Shown piece by piece: positions 13,301 to 24,360 of a stretch of DNA of 64,000 nucleotides. Source of the stretch: Otis tarda. Taxonomy: Eukaryota; Chordata; Aves; Otidiformes; Otididae. Location: NCBI GenBank assembly GCA_026413225.1, contig CM048554.1:89445963-89509962 (forward strand). Direction: 5' to 3'. How positions within the stretch are numbered: the stretch's first letter is position 1; each line of letters starts with the position of its first letter. The notes under the pieces were generated by a model. The model saw only the letters and a list, made by a program, of their open reading frames with translations, was not told the DNA's origin and made no database searches. Made by a program: the position numbers and the translations under genes.

Positions 13301-14259
13301 TAATACCAGCCAACGGTAGGTTGGCTTTAAACTTGTCTGTCCTCTCCAATTAACTAGCTTTAAAAATGGCTTTGTATAAAGTTACCTGAAATACACATTA
13401 GAAACCTCAGTCAGAATAGCTGAACCAGGTAAAATTGTTTAATGTTGCATATCTGACAACCATCTAAAACCTTTTCTTACCGCTGTACCAGCAAAGGCAC
13501 AAAACCATGATAAATAGTGCATGCTTATTGATATGTGTATATAAAAGTTGATTAAAAACAATTTCTAAACATGTTAATCTGAGGAAAAATATGAGTGTTA
13601 TAATGCAATATGCTGGATGTTAATATGAAAAAGACTTGTATTTTGTTTCATTTGCAGCTAATACGAGTATGGGTAGATAAAACAGGCTTTGCAAGTAAGC
13701 AGTAGAGAATATTTAGTTATTCTGCATGTGTCTAGTAAGCATGTAAACAAGAAATAAAGACTATCTATAGCCTTGCTTCTTGAGCAGGACTGAGTGTCTG
13801 AGTGTCTGGTTACTGAGCATCACCTGCTGGGACAGCTTCCACAGTCGGAGGACTCCTGACCTGGCAAAGGAGGGAGACAGCAGTGTCTGTTACAGCCTGG
13901 CACAATGGCAAACCGTCCCTTTGCACTCACCTTTATGGGGCCCGATGCAGGTCTCAGATGGTGGTCAGATGGCAGCATAATAGACACTTAATCTACTGCT
14001 CTAATTGTTTTGACTGGGTTAAAAACAAAATAAAACAGAAAAGGATGGTGAAAGAATAGTTCCTATGCAGGCCATACAGCATGCATCGCAGGCACTGCTT
14101 TTTAAAGTGCCATGGGTTTACTGACCGTGCAAGATGCCAAGTTGATTGGGACCGACACAGAATTTACTGCCTATGAAATGCAAATGCCTAAAGCTGAAGG
14201 CTAGCTCCACACAGAAGTTTATTTCATGCAGTTTATGTAAATTGCTGAATATTGCTCCC

Positions 14260-14277
14260 AAAAAAAAAAAAAAAAAA
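14260..14277 (+). repeat. A18 mononucleotide run
   Basis: Eighteen consecutive A. No polyadenylation signal stands directly before it and no flanking duplication is visible, so it looks like a simple repeat rather than a retrocopy tail. Confidence 0.85.
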
Positions 14278-14874
14278 GAGTGTGGACATTTCTACTGGTT
14301 TATATTCTGTTTGGGAAATTATAGTGTACACTCAGGAGATTTTCCTTGCTCAAAACCTTCCTGGGCAAATGGTTTTCTCAGTCAGGGAATGAGGTTTTAG
14401 AAGGAAAACATTGCGACTGAAATAGTTCCCAAGTATCTGTGTGGAATGAGAACACTTTATAACTGATGCATTTAGCATTTCATCAGAAGCTTGTAAAGTC
14501 AGATTTGGCAGGCAAAAACATGGTTTGATAACCTCAAGATCATTCTATTTCGGGTGTACTGGTAGTAAGTGAACATACCAAGAGTACGAGAACCATTACA
14601 GTATATGGTATGATGCACTGGATAGTGTCCTCATCTGAAAACAGGCTTGACTTTCCCTTTCTGTAGTATGAATTTCATATTCATTTAAATTATTGTCTAG
14701 AACAAAGTTAATTCTCATTTACCCTCATGCAAATATGAAGAGAATAAGGCCCTAACTGGAAATAGGGAATTCCTTTGGGTAGTACCGCTTTGTGCCCTGA
14801 TAATCTCTTTTTGGATCAACAAAGACTTTTTGGGAATTGCAGCCTGAAACGCTGTGTGGATAGTCCCTACCAGG

Positions 14875-15020
14875 AGCCAGGACTTTGCTCCTCAGGGAAC
14901 AGACAATGAGAAACCAAGGCTGGCAGTTTTGGCAGTCTGTGGCAGCCAGGACTTTTCTCCTCAGGGAACAGACAATGAGAAACTAAGGCTGGCAGTTTTG
15001 GCAGTCTGTGGCAGCCAGGA
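14875..15020 (+). repeat. 69 bp tandem repeat, two full copies plus a stub
   Basis: Full copies lie at 14875-14943 and 14944-15012, differing at two positions, and the first bases of a third (AGCCAGGA) follow at 15013-15020. The unit contains GGCAGTTTTGGCAGTCTGTGG, itself a partial internal repeat of GGCAGT. The period is a multiple of three, so an open frame (14854-15117) runs through it. That frame repeats the same peptide and has no recognised domain. The high identity suggests a recent duplication. Confidence 0.9.
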
Positions 15021-15440
15021 TAGAGAGGAGAAAAGGGAGATCTTAAGTATCAGCAGCATTAGTTGCAGTTGGAGGCATGGGATAGGTAGCGAGCTGAAAA
15101 GAAAAGGCAGGTTGTAGCAGGAAGACGAGGAAAGGGCTCCTGAGAGGATTTGGGTTCTCAGAGGTGAAGGTGGGGCTTCTTTCTCTGAGAAGAAAAGTGA
15201 CATCTCTGTAATGGGAAAGACAGGATGGTGGGAGACAGAAGGAGACGTAAAGTTGGTAGATCTGAGCTGAAAAGCAACAAGGGAAGGATAAGGGGGTAAG
15301 AATTTGCAGGCTTGGGAAGAGGGAGTTAAGGGAATGGGAACTCTGTGGTATGGGGCCTACATTTTGAGAGGGACTGAGACAGGAAGGGTCCAGGAGTTTG
15401 CACAGAGGTGAGTTTGAAGCATCCTCAAAAAGCCCAGATG
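15021..15440 (+). other. Purine-rich strand, about 420 bp
   Basis: The plus strand is strongly enriched in A and G, with phrases such as GAGAGGAGAAAAGGGAGA, GAAGAGGGAGTTAAGGGAAT and GACTGAGACAGGAAGGG. It starts where the 69 bp duplication ends. The skew explains the 138-codon minus-strand open frame rich in Ser, Leu and Pro, which I do not consider a gene. Such tracts can form triplexes or be exon-like parts of a non-coding transcript; both ideas are inference. Confidence 0.55.
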
Positions 15441-17403
15441 CCTTTGGCTGGGACCTCAATTTGGAGACAATGATTCACACTTTACCATTATCCTCATAGA
15501 ACTTCTTCTCCTTATCCTTAGTTCTCTTGCACGTGTCCTTCTTTTTAATGTTGGAAATATGAAGGTCCTAAACTGAGAAAGCATCTGCATAGTTGGCATC
15601 AGCTTAATTTTCAACACTTCCATGGATGCCTTAAAGTGCAGGAATTCTGGGATAAACTAGAAATAGCTTTTCTCAAGGATGCAACAAAGGCAGCAGCAGC
15701 AAAGAGATCTCCCAAACCAGAGATAGTTGGGAAGAAGAGACACAAATGGCTTAGGAGAAAGGCACTGAAACTGGCAGATATGCACAGGCTGGAATCCACC
15801 TCTCAAGGTACCTTGCTGGTTTGGTAAAAGCTCCTTTTGGCAACCTGCTCAGATAATTACAATTCACTAGCTGGCAACTTGATGTTACCAGGTATGTCTC
15901 TATTAATTTACTTTGATGGACAAATATATGTATTTTTTTTTCTTGAGTTTGAGAAGCCTAGGGACACAAATACCAAGCACATGGATCTACATAAATGCTA
16001 ACAAGGAAAGATGATTTCCTACCATCTAGGATAGGAAAAATCCTCTTGGAGAAGTCAGGGGAAGACAGGAGTACTGAAGTATGTATACGCATGGAAAAGA
16101 CATATCTTTCTGCATTATGACAACTCTATTTTTACGCCTGCTGTAGCAGAACTAAATTTGGAACTTCTATCCCACAGGAAACTTATGTATTTTAACATTT
16201 GCTTTTTTCCTCAAATCAGGACAAAAATAATATTATAATGAAAATTCCAGAAAAATCTGAATCCAGAGACATTTTGACATTCCTAAAGTTAAAGCATTAT
16301 CTGTCGTCTTACTAAAGAAATCAGAGATGCTTTCATTTTTTTTTTATTTTCAAAATTATGCTACATTTTCCCACAGTGACACATTACCTTACAGGGGCTT
16401 GACTTCAGAAGTTCTGAGTAGTGCTCCTGTGCTCTAATGCACCTGGTGCTGGAGTTGAGTGCCATATCCATGTAGATGATATCACAAGTACTACTTTGTA
16501 TTTTGCTGTGGGAGACTTTAGTCCTATGTGAAGTCTGACGTGTAGAAGACTTTAGGCTTTCTTCTTACAAAGTGATGTTCAGATGGTGAGTTTGAAACAG
16601 TGTTCCTGGATTATTTCAAATAAAAAGGGATATCTGATAAAGACCTGAAAAAATGTCTAATTTACTTTTCAAGAGAAAATCTTGGTCCATCCAGCCGATT
16701 CTTTTGAAGTGAGCACTTTCCTCATCTTTGCGCAAAGACTGTGGATGTGAGAACTCTGAGTAACCCTCTTCTCTTTCAGCTGCGCTGTTTGCATGGCATG
16801 CTGCTCCCCATGAGAACTACTCTCCTGGGAGCAACCACCAAGACACTGCCACTTGAAACTCCCATAGCAGCAGCAGCTCTGCGTGGGGATAGCTCCCCCA
16901 GGGGAAGAGCTCCTGGATCTTTCTTTAGTTTTTTGCTCCTACCTTCACGGTACCATGTCGTAAGAACCCTCTAATTTCAATGGCCATTCTTGTGCCTTTG
17001 TAAGACCTTTGTTAGCAGTTTATTTTGATGCTGAAGAGGTTCCTTTCTGGCATACTCACACTTGCATGTTCTCTAGTCTGTGCCCTGCACATCTATGACG
17101 AATAGACATGACGTCGGAAGATGTTGTGTGGGCTTTGTTGCTATGGATGAGTACACTAACGGTGTAGCCTTGGTGAAAGATATACTTAAGACTTCATGGG
17201 CAGCTTACACTGTCATATGTAGATGAAGAAGACATTCTGAGGATTTATAAAACATTTCTATAGGTTTGTAAGCATGGCCAATATTGTATTACCTGCTGCT
17301 GGATGTTTCTCACCCTAGTTGCTTATACATTTTATTCATAGTTGCTTGCATGACTCCATTTGAGGTCAAGTCCTTAGCTACTGTAAATTGGTATTTCCAT
17401 ATT

Positions 17404-17630
17404 TTAATTAATTGAGCTACGCTAATTCATACTGACTAGGAGCTGGCCTTCTTACAATTTTGGTTGTTAATTGCTAAGGCAACTGCAAATGTTCCTATTT
17501 ATGAAAAGTCTTGACAATAAGATCAACTCCTTTGTACTTGGAGTTCATGTTGTGTTTGATTAGATTTAAACTAATTAGACAGAAGTCGATTGTATAGACA
17601 TGCTTGCTGTTAATATTCTAATTAACAAAA
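17404..17630. promoter_or_regulatory. TAAT-rich candidate conserved non-coding element
   Basis: Homeodomain-type cores occur in a short span: TTAATTAATTG (about 17404), GTTAATTGC (about 17465), ACTAATTAGAC (about 17569) and TCTAATTAAC (about 17616). Surrounding sequence has few simple runs. This resembles developmental enhancers in vertebrate gene deserts, but TAAT is common in AT-rich DNA, so the call is weak and rests on inference. Confidence 0.25.
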
Positions 17631-20600
17631 CAACTCTCTTCTGACAATGTATCTTCCCACCTCCCCCAAGGAAATCTAATTTGACAAAGTCTCTTGATTA
17701 TTTTTCCTGTCTGCAACCATGTAAAAGTTTGTGATAGGCAAATAAGAAATCATTTGGCTGGAAAAGCACGTCCGTGATTGCAAGAGCAAGAGTAGCTGCA
17801 TACTTCCACAGTAGAGCTGTATCATATTTATCTCTGGATATACTATTTGTTAGAAAACACTTGTCCTGAAAAAATGTCAGTGTTCGGGATTACTTTCCAG
17901 AATGGTTTATACTTTGATTTTAAGATTTTAAATGAAGATGTATATATTCTGGCTGCTGGTGAAATGGATTGGCAGTGGATGATGGCCACAGCTGGGGAGT
18001 GAATTAACTGTAGAACAATCTCAATTCATGCTTTTGAGAAATGGTCCAGACAATCGTTCCCTAAAATAAGATCATTCTGAAAAGGAGCAGCTTCTGGCTC
18101 CCAGTTAGGACAAGTTTGCTCAAATATTGTCAAGGCTGAATCACTTATATAACCAAAGTATTTCTGCAGTTGGTGTGTGTTAAAAATATCATATTTGTAG
18201 CATATACTTTTATTAAAACATCAGAGGAAATATAATTTTTAAGTGGAGGGGCTGAAACCTCACGAGACTTTTCTCTAGCAGCATTTCCATCTTTACAAGA
18301 TGTCTTGCGTGACATGCAAATATCACGGCATGTGCATCCCATTTTTTTTGTAGTCTGAAACACTGGAATAAGAGTGGACACTTTTCATTGCTTAAAGGGA
18401 TCTAAACCAAATGTTTTGAGGTTTGTCCATTCTATTTCATTAGAAAGCAATTGGACATTTCCAACTGAAAATGCTTTTATGGTTTACTATGTTCTACTGG
18501 TAAACCTTTGAAGAGAGCGGATTAGTTGCACCACCATTTAGCAGAATTTGGACAACTAAGTTTTTTAGGTGCTCTGGAAAAGTTGCCTTGGAAAGAACTC
18601 TTTTTATCAGTAACTATAATATATTTCTGCCAATGTAAATTAATCTGGTCTACTGCACAACTGTCAATAAATTTCATTAGTTTACTATTTAGCATCCATC
18701 CACTGTAACAGAAAAGGCAGTGCCATAAGTTGACAAAGAATCACTCAGGATAGCTACAAATACTTGAGAAATATCTTCAGATCTTTCAACAATTGGACAA
18801 GTAATCCACATTCTTTAAAAATGCTTGAAGTTTATTGGCATGTGAATTGCTTAGCTGAATGGATAGATGAAAAAGAATGAAATATTGTGCAATCACTTTG
18901 GGCAATTTCTTTCTCCGTATTCCGGGAATGGTCTGGTTAATTAGCATGCTTTAAGCACAACATTTGGCTGTCTGATATGCACAGCTGTACACTTTGTGCT
19001 CTGCTGGTGATCTGGCTGCGCAACGTGCCACACACCAGCTGCTTTCTGTACACTGGTAGAAGCAGTGTCTTTACTATTACATTTATTTTTCTTTTTTTTT
19101 TTCTTTTTACTTTTAACTTTTTTTTCTTAATCTTTATAATTCACAAGTTGGGAACTTGAGTCATTACATTTTAACACAAAGTTATTTTACCTCAGGTGAG
19201 TTTTCCAGAGATGATGCCCTGTAAACAGTAGGATACAAAATACTCTAATGAAAAAATAACTTTGACAGCAAATGCTAGCTATATGTAAAACCATATATCA
19301 AAGAAGATCCATTGGTATGATTTCATGGAGTCTAAGCAAATTATTTTAGCATAGCCAGGTTTCTGTCATTACTAAGCTTTTGAACAGTTGAAAGCCTTTT
19401 AAAATGTTCCATAAGACAGAATGTACTCAATGTGTCACAGCTTGAGAGGGTGTAATATATGCACATTTTAAATCACAGAACCTCAAGGTTATGCTGGAGA
19501 TACCTTCTCTAAGATTAGAGACTAGATCTAACTACAGCAAAATTGTGTACTGATCCAACTTCATATACGTTTTGTGTTCCTCAGAGGGAGCTGGTTGCAT
19601 ACATTGGTGGGTGTCCTCTCCTGGGTGTCCTCTCCAGAGCAGCAGATGACTTTTATCTATGACATTATTCACTCAACTAGGGTTTTGTTTTTTTTTTTCT
19701 GTTTTAAAGATACAAATTTCAAGCTACAAAAAAAAAAAAAGGGGGCAGAAAAAGGGAAACACCACAACAATAGGGTGCAAGGCTAAGTGTAGTAGTCTTT
19801 AGGCTGACGGCAACCTTCCTGTAAAGAAGTCATACTCTGACTAATAGTATATCATCTTTGCCACAAAATTGTTACAAGACTTCAATGAACATTCCAGCAG
19901 TGTTATTAATCAAACTGGTTATATACAGAAAGCCATTATCCATGATATACTTGTTTTCTTCTGAAAATTGTCAGCTTTCTTCTGACTCCAGTTTCTGGTA
20001 CCCCCAAGGAGCAGCCACTCATTTTTCTTTTTTTCTTCTTCCAAAGTAAGGATAATTATTACAAAATCTATGACTGTAAGATTAAGGTTCATATTTTATT
20101 CAAGCAACTTAAAGGAGTAAAATCACATTCTGTCCAGAAAAAAAAAAGACCCTACAGTACTATCACAGCTAGCAGAAATTATGAAAATTTCTATCATCTT
20201 AAATAGGGTAATATTTCTTATGAAACATTTATGCAATTAGATAGCTGATAGTGGATTCCCAAGAAATGTTAATCATGTTAGGCAAGGACTATTTTCTGGG
20301 AAATGGTAACTTTGAGTTTTTTGTATGTAGGAGTAATGCTTTTAGTGTAATTTTTTATGTTACCATTAAATAGCATTGCCATGCTGGACCATAATTGCAG
20401 CTTATAAAAAGTCTTTAGCTTGATATAAACAATATTTCAGGCCCCCCTGTATGCCTCATCGCCTGTGTGTGCCCAGGTGCCACTCAGGCATAGGGAGAAT
20501 TTGCAGTGGATTCCTGAGCTGGCCAGGGTGCCTTGGCCCTGGGGCTGGGTGAGGCTGGGGTGAGTTGAGAAAGCCGGCAGGGCAGCTGCAGCGCCAGCCT

Positions 20601-21558
20601 GGAGTGGAGTGAGCTGATAAACAAAAGCAGGGATATGAATAAACCACCAAGCGTGGCCCCAGGAGGAAACTCCAAGGACTCTGTGGGGTGGAGCAGGACC
20701 AGCTGGCATGGAGGCTTGGAAATAAAAAGAGCTTGATTGGTGTCTGCTCAGCCTTGGTCCAAGAAAACAGGTTTTTGCTTACAATCTAGAGGGATAAAAC
20801 TGCGGAGAAGAAAGGTCGGACTGGTTTTACCTCTTGCTCCTAAGAGGAAACCTTTTAGTATAGTTATAAATGTCACCTCTCTGAGCCAAGCAATAACTTA
20901 CTATGTCATCGTAACCAAGGGGCACTTAGAAAATTTGTAAGGGAAGTCTGGGACTCAGCCATACATATATATACATCAGCTCATATATAAATCCAGTCAT
21001 TCCTTAGACTTCCTTAATAACAACTTATTTATACTTCAAACTGAAGGTATGAGTTTTATGACTTTCAAGCGCCGGTTAGTTTGAGCGTATAGCAGTATGT
21101 GTGCTTTTCTATGCCAGTGGAGCATGGCTTTTCTGTCCTCTCACTGTGCCCAACCAAATTTTGGCTCCTGTGTAGACAGCACCACAACCGGTTCCTGCTC
21201 TAAGGATGGATGCTGGCATGTGAGGACAGGCTTGCCAGGCACTGAAATGAGAACCACAGCTCCTTTCGCTATGGTAACCAAACATCTGTCTGATGCAATA
21301 ACAAATCTTCACTTACAATCTGGGCCAGTTTTTAATTGAAGATTAGAAGTTAAAAGGCTTTATGTTCCTTTTTGAATTCCCTGTTCCTTCCTATTTAGAC
21401 CTAAGCACAACAGTGCACCCTGGCAGAGCTCTGAAATACAGCAGTTAATCACACTGGTGATTGTCCTGAAAACAATAGTGATGGGTAAGAGTTGCTCATG
21501 TGTGGAATGACTTCTGAACATGCTGGCCTTATGGAAGGTACAAGTCATTTTGACCTTT

Positions 21559-21563
21559 AATGA
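21559..21563 (+). repeat. Target-site duplication AATGA, left copy
   Basis: AATGA directly precedes the TG start of the solo LTR and recurs directly after its CA end at 22699-22703. This marks the insertion exactly. Confidence 0.9.
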
Positions 21564-22698
21564 TGTTCTGGTTTTGTTAGTGAGGGGGGGCCTAAGGTGG
21601 TAGCTTCTGTAGGAAACTGCTAGAAGTCGCTCCCCTTTGTTCAGTGGACTCGGCTGGGCCTAGGGCGGACCCGCTGCTGGCCAAGGCCGAGCCAATTGGT
21701 AGCAGAACGTCCCGTGATAACGCCTCTGCGATAACGTATTTAAGTAGGGGAAGACAGGAAAAAAAGAAGAAGAGATGATGTGAAGCAGCTGAGCGGGGGG
21801 CAGAGAGGGGGAGGCGCAAGCCTCGTGGGCCTTGCAGGCCTCACCCTCTGGCCTCCCGCCGGGCAGCCGACTGGGCCCAACTCGGCCCGGCCTGGCTGCA
21901 AGAAGTGGAGAGGAGATGAGAAGTGAACGAGATGTAAAAAGGATCCTGAGAGGCGTCTGCCAGCCTGTTGTAAGGAACGGCTGCAGACGCCAAGGTCAGT
22001 GAAGAAGGAGGGGGAGGAGTAATGCGGCTCCTGGCCAAGATTCCTCTGCAACTCGTGGTGAAGACCATGGTGGAGCGGGTTGTCCCCCTGCAGCCCATGG
22101 AGGTCCACGGAGGGGCAGAGATCCACCTGCAGCCCGTGGAGGACCCCACGCCGGAGCAGGTGGAGGCCTGAAGGAGGCTGTGGCCCATGGAGGGCCCGCT
22201 GGGACAGCTGTTCTAGAGGGACTGCACCCCGTAGAAGAGATGACCCACGCCGGAGCAGTTTCACGAAGGACTGTGGCCCGTGGGAGGGACCCCACAATGG
22301 AGCAGAGGAGGAATGTGAGGAGTTCTTCCCCCGATGATGACACAGCGGCATAAAACAACGCGTGATGAACTGACCGCGACCCCCATTCCCTTTATCCCCC
22401 CCCCGTGCCGCTCGGGAGGGGAGGTAGTATAGATAATGTTAAGCCCGGGAAGAGGGAGGGGTGGGGGGAGGTTATCTTGTTCCCTGTCTCATTCTCCTGC
22501 TAATTTTAGAAATAAATGAATAGTTTTCCCCAAGTCGAGTCTGTTTTGCCCGTGACGGTAACTTTAAGGATTTCTCCCCGTCCTTATCTCAAACCTTGAG
22601 CCGTTTTTCCTGTATCATCTCCTCCTATTCTCTCGGAGGGTGGGGGGAGCGAGAGAGAGACTGCGTAGTCTGGTCCCGATCGGGGCTGAACTACGACA
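21564..22698 (+). mobile_element. Solo LTR of an endogenous retrovirus (ERVK-like), 1135 bp
   Basis: It begins TGTTCTGGTTTTG, ends GGGGCTGAACTACGACA, and is flanked by AATGA on both sides. Parts visible: a TATA-like TATTTAA at 21737-21743, a polyadenylation signal AATAAA at 22511-22516, a long transcribed middle with a degenerate internal repeat array (about 22088-22310), and a U5-like tail. It is GC- and CpG-richer than its surroundings. No coding part is present; solo LTRs arise by recombination between the two LTRs of a provirus. By eye it differs about 3% from the LTR at 32013-33153, which suggests millions to about ten million years of age (inference). Confidence 0.93.
22088..22310 (+). 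repeat. Degenerate repeat array inside the LTR
   Basis: A core like CTGYRGCCCRTGG recurs at 22088, 22127, 22178, 22222 and 22271, spaced 39-51 bp, usually followed by GGAG and a CCACGCCGGAGCAG-like phrase. The LTR at 32013 has the same array, and the LTR near 25479 has a different number and arrangement of units. The array explains the long antisense open frames rich in His, Leu, Gly and Pro seen across these LTRs. Confidence 0.75.
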
Positions 22699-22703
22699 AA
22701 TGA
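22699..22703 (+). repeat. Target-site duplication AATGA, right copy
   Basis: Exact match to 21559-21563 on the other side of the solo LTR. Confidence 0.9.
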
Positions 22704-24360
22704 CCACCATGCGTTAGCTGCTGATAGGAAGGACTGTGCGCACCTGAGCAAATCAATAGGAAAGAAGAGTTTTACCCTGCTAGCTGCTGAACACCCAGGG
22801 CCTCTGCAGCATGAATTTCTAAACAGGAATTAGGCCCCAGAAAAGTCTGACTCCCTTTAAAATCAGCAGAGGATGAGGGCTGCCAACATCTTACAGAGCA
22901 GCCAAACAATGGGTTTGTTTTAGACCCTACTGGGACACAGCACCCTTCTGTACTAGAGAAGGAAGAAGACATAGGTGAGCAGCTGAGAAGCAGCAAGAGC
23001 TGCATATCACCTTGAACTGAAGTCTTCATTGTTGTACATGTAACCAAAGATACTGATTCTTATCTGCTGATGCCATAACCTGGCCTTCTGAATTGCCTCT
23101 GTGCCCTGTTGTCCACAGATGCACAGTCTGTGGACTTTGAATCTTTAAGGTCCTTTTATTACAAGAGTATAGGGGTGAAAATTATGTTACTGTGTCAAAG
23201 TGTACCCATGACTCCTTTCAAAAAAAAAAATCCCCACCAGAACCACAAAGGAGAAAAGGGGAAACCAAAAGATAGACATTATGTGCCAAATTAATTGTAC
23301 TTGCACTTACGAGGGTTGGGGTGGGGGGGTGAGTGGCATATTCTATTTCAGTAACTATTTTTGCTTATTCTTTATTCTAAACAAGAAATAAGTTGCTTTT
23401 ACAATGACTGACTTTCTCCTAAACAAACTCTAAAATCAATTTGCTGTCATATGTAACTCATTTCCTCAGCTGTTAAGTGCAATGTCAGAGGATAATGAGT
23501 TGTTGTTTGAATATCACAAGTATGAGGTGTTTCAATCATGTCTGGTAGAAGTATTGTTTGCTTGAATAAATGAGCTCTTAAAAGCCATGATATTTTCATG
23601 TAGGTGTCCTAAGTGACAGAAGGGGTAGAAATAAAATCACTGAAAACCATAAAGGATACATCCAGGCCCATTCCTGAAGCAAACGGTTATTCCGATTCTC
23701 CACTGAGTCACCTTCAGATTTAATAGACTGGCTATTAAACTGTAACAATGCATACTAAAAACATTACACCGCTCCTGCAAAACTACTTACTGAAGTTGCA
23801 GACCCTGGAAATATCCTTTACTCTCCTGACTGGCCGCTGCAGACAGTTTAGTGCCTTGTTGACTCTGAGCTGCTGGATGCGGAGCTCACATGCCTTCCAT
23901 GGAGAGGTCGGGTTTTATGCATCCATAGATGTCTGCTTAAGTCCTCTGGCTCCATTCCCTTCATACCTTGAGGCTTAACATACCATTTAGATAGACACAA
24001 CTTTTAATTTTGTTTTTAAGAGGTGTTTCCCTCACTCACTTGGATGACTGCTTATGAAGCAGGAAGAAGAAAATTTTATAGGTTAATGAATTCTTGAAAA
24101 TAACACATGCACTTACTTCCTGAAGATTACACTAAATAAAGGCTCCCAAGAAATTTAATTTCTATTAAGTTGTTTTACTTTATATCTCTATAGGATTTCT
24201 TTGGTGAAAGGCTAGGAAATCTTTTCCTTTGTCTTCTTTTCAGGACAACAGCAAATTAGAAAAGACTAGTTGTCCCATATTCCTCTCCTTCAGGAACAAT
24301 TCAATTTTCATTAACCTAAGTTTTAATTATTTTGCCAAACTAACACCATATCCAGATGAA
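22704..24360. other. Unique non-coding DNA
   Basis: No supported gene. It contains a 10-A run near 23220 and a G-rich run at 23313-23329. Short open frames have no recognisable product. Confidence 0.55.
23313..23329 (+). other. Potential G-quadruplex
   Basis: GGGTTGGGGTGGGGGGG provides four G-runs with loops of one or two bases. No associated promoter or gene is visible. Confidence 0.45.

Larger units (their letters stand above)
9673..14874. other. Unique AT-rich non-coding DNA
   Basis: No supported gene. It contains a G-quadruplex-like run (10384-10399), many A/T runs including 18 A at 14260-14277, and short open frames without recognisable products. A POU octamer-like ATGCAAAT near 14728 is too short to interpret alone. 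Confidence 0.55.
15441..21563. other. Unique AT-rich non-coding DNA
   Basis: No supported gene. It includes a T-rich stretch (19083-19135), a 13-A run at 19728-19740, and a 14 bp duplication of GGGTGTCCTCTCC near 19609-19635. A GC-richer patch at 20436-20740 contains overlapping minus-strand open frames with no recognised domain. A Lys/Arg-rich open frame at 15636-15827 is noted but not supported. Confidence 0.55.

Noticed and set aside
15043-15459. 138-codon minus-strand open frame
   Set aside because: It is the complement of a purine-rich strand, giving a low-complexity Ser/Leu/Pro peptide with no domain.
15636-15827. 63-codon Lys/Arg-rich open frame
   Set aside because: It is short, has no recognised domain and no supporting exon signals.
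21740-22351. Long minus-strand open frames across the LTRs (also 25649-26347 and 32109-32852)
   Set aside because: They lie antisense inside LTRs, come from the GC-rich repeat array, and the 25479 copy is open in a different frame from the other two, so no protein is being conserved.
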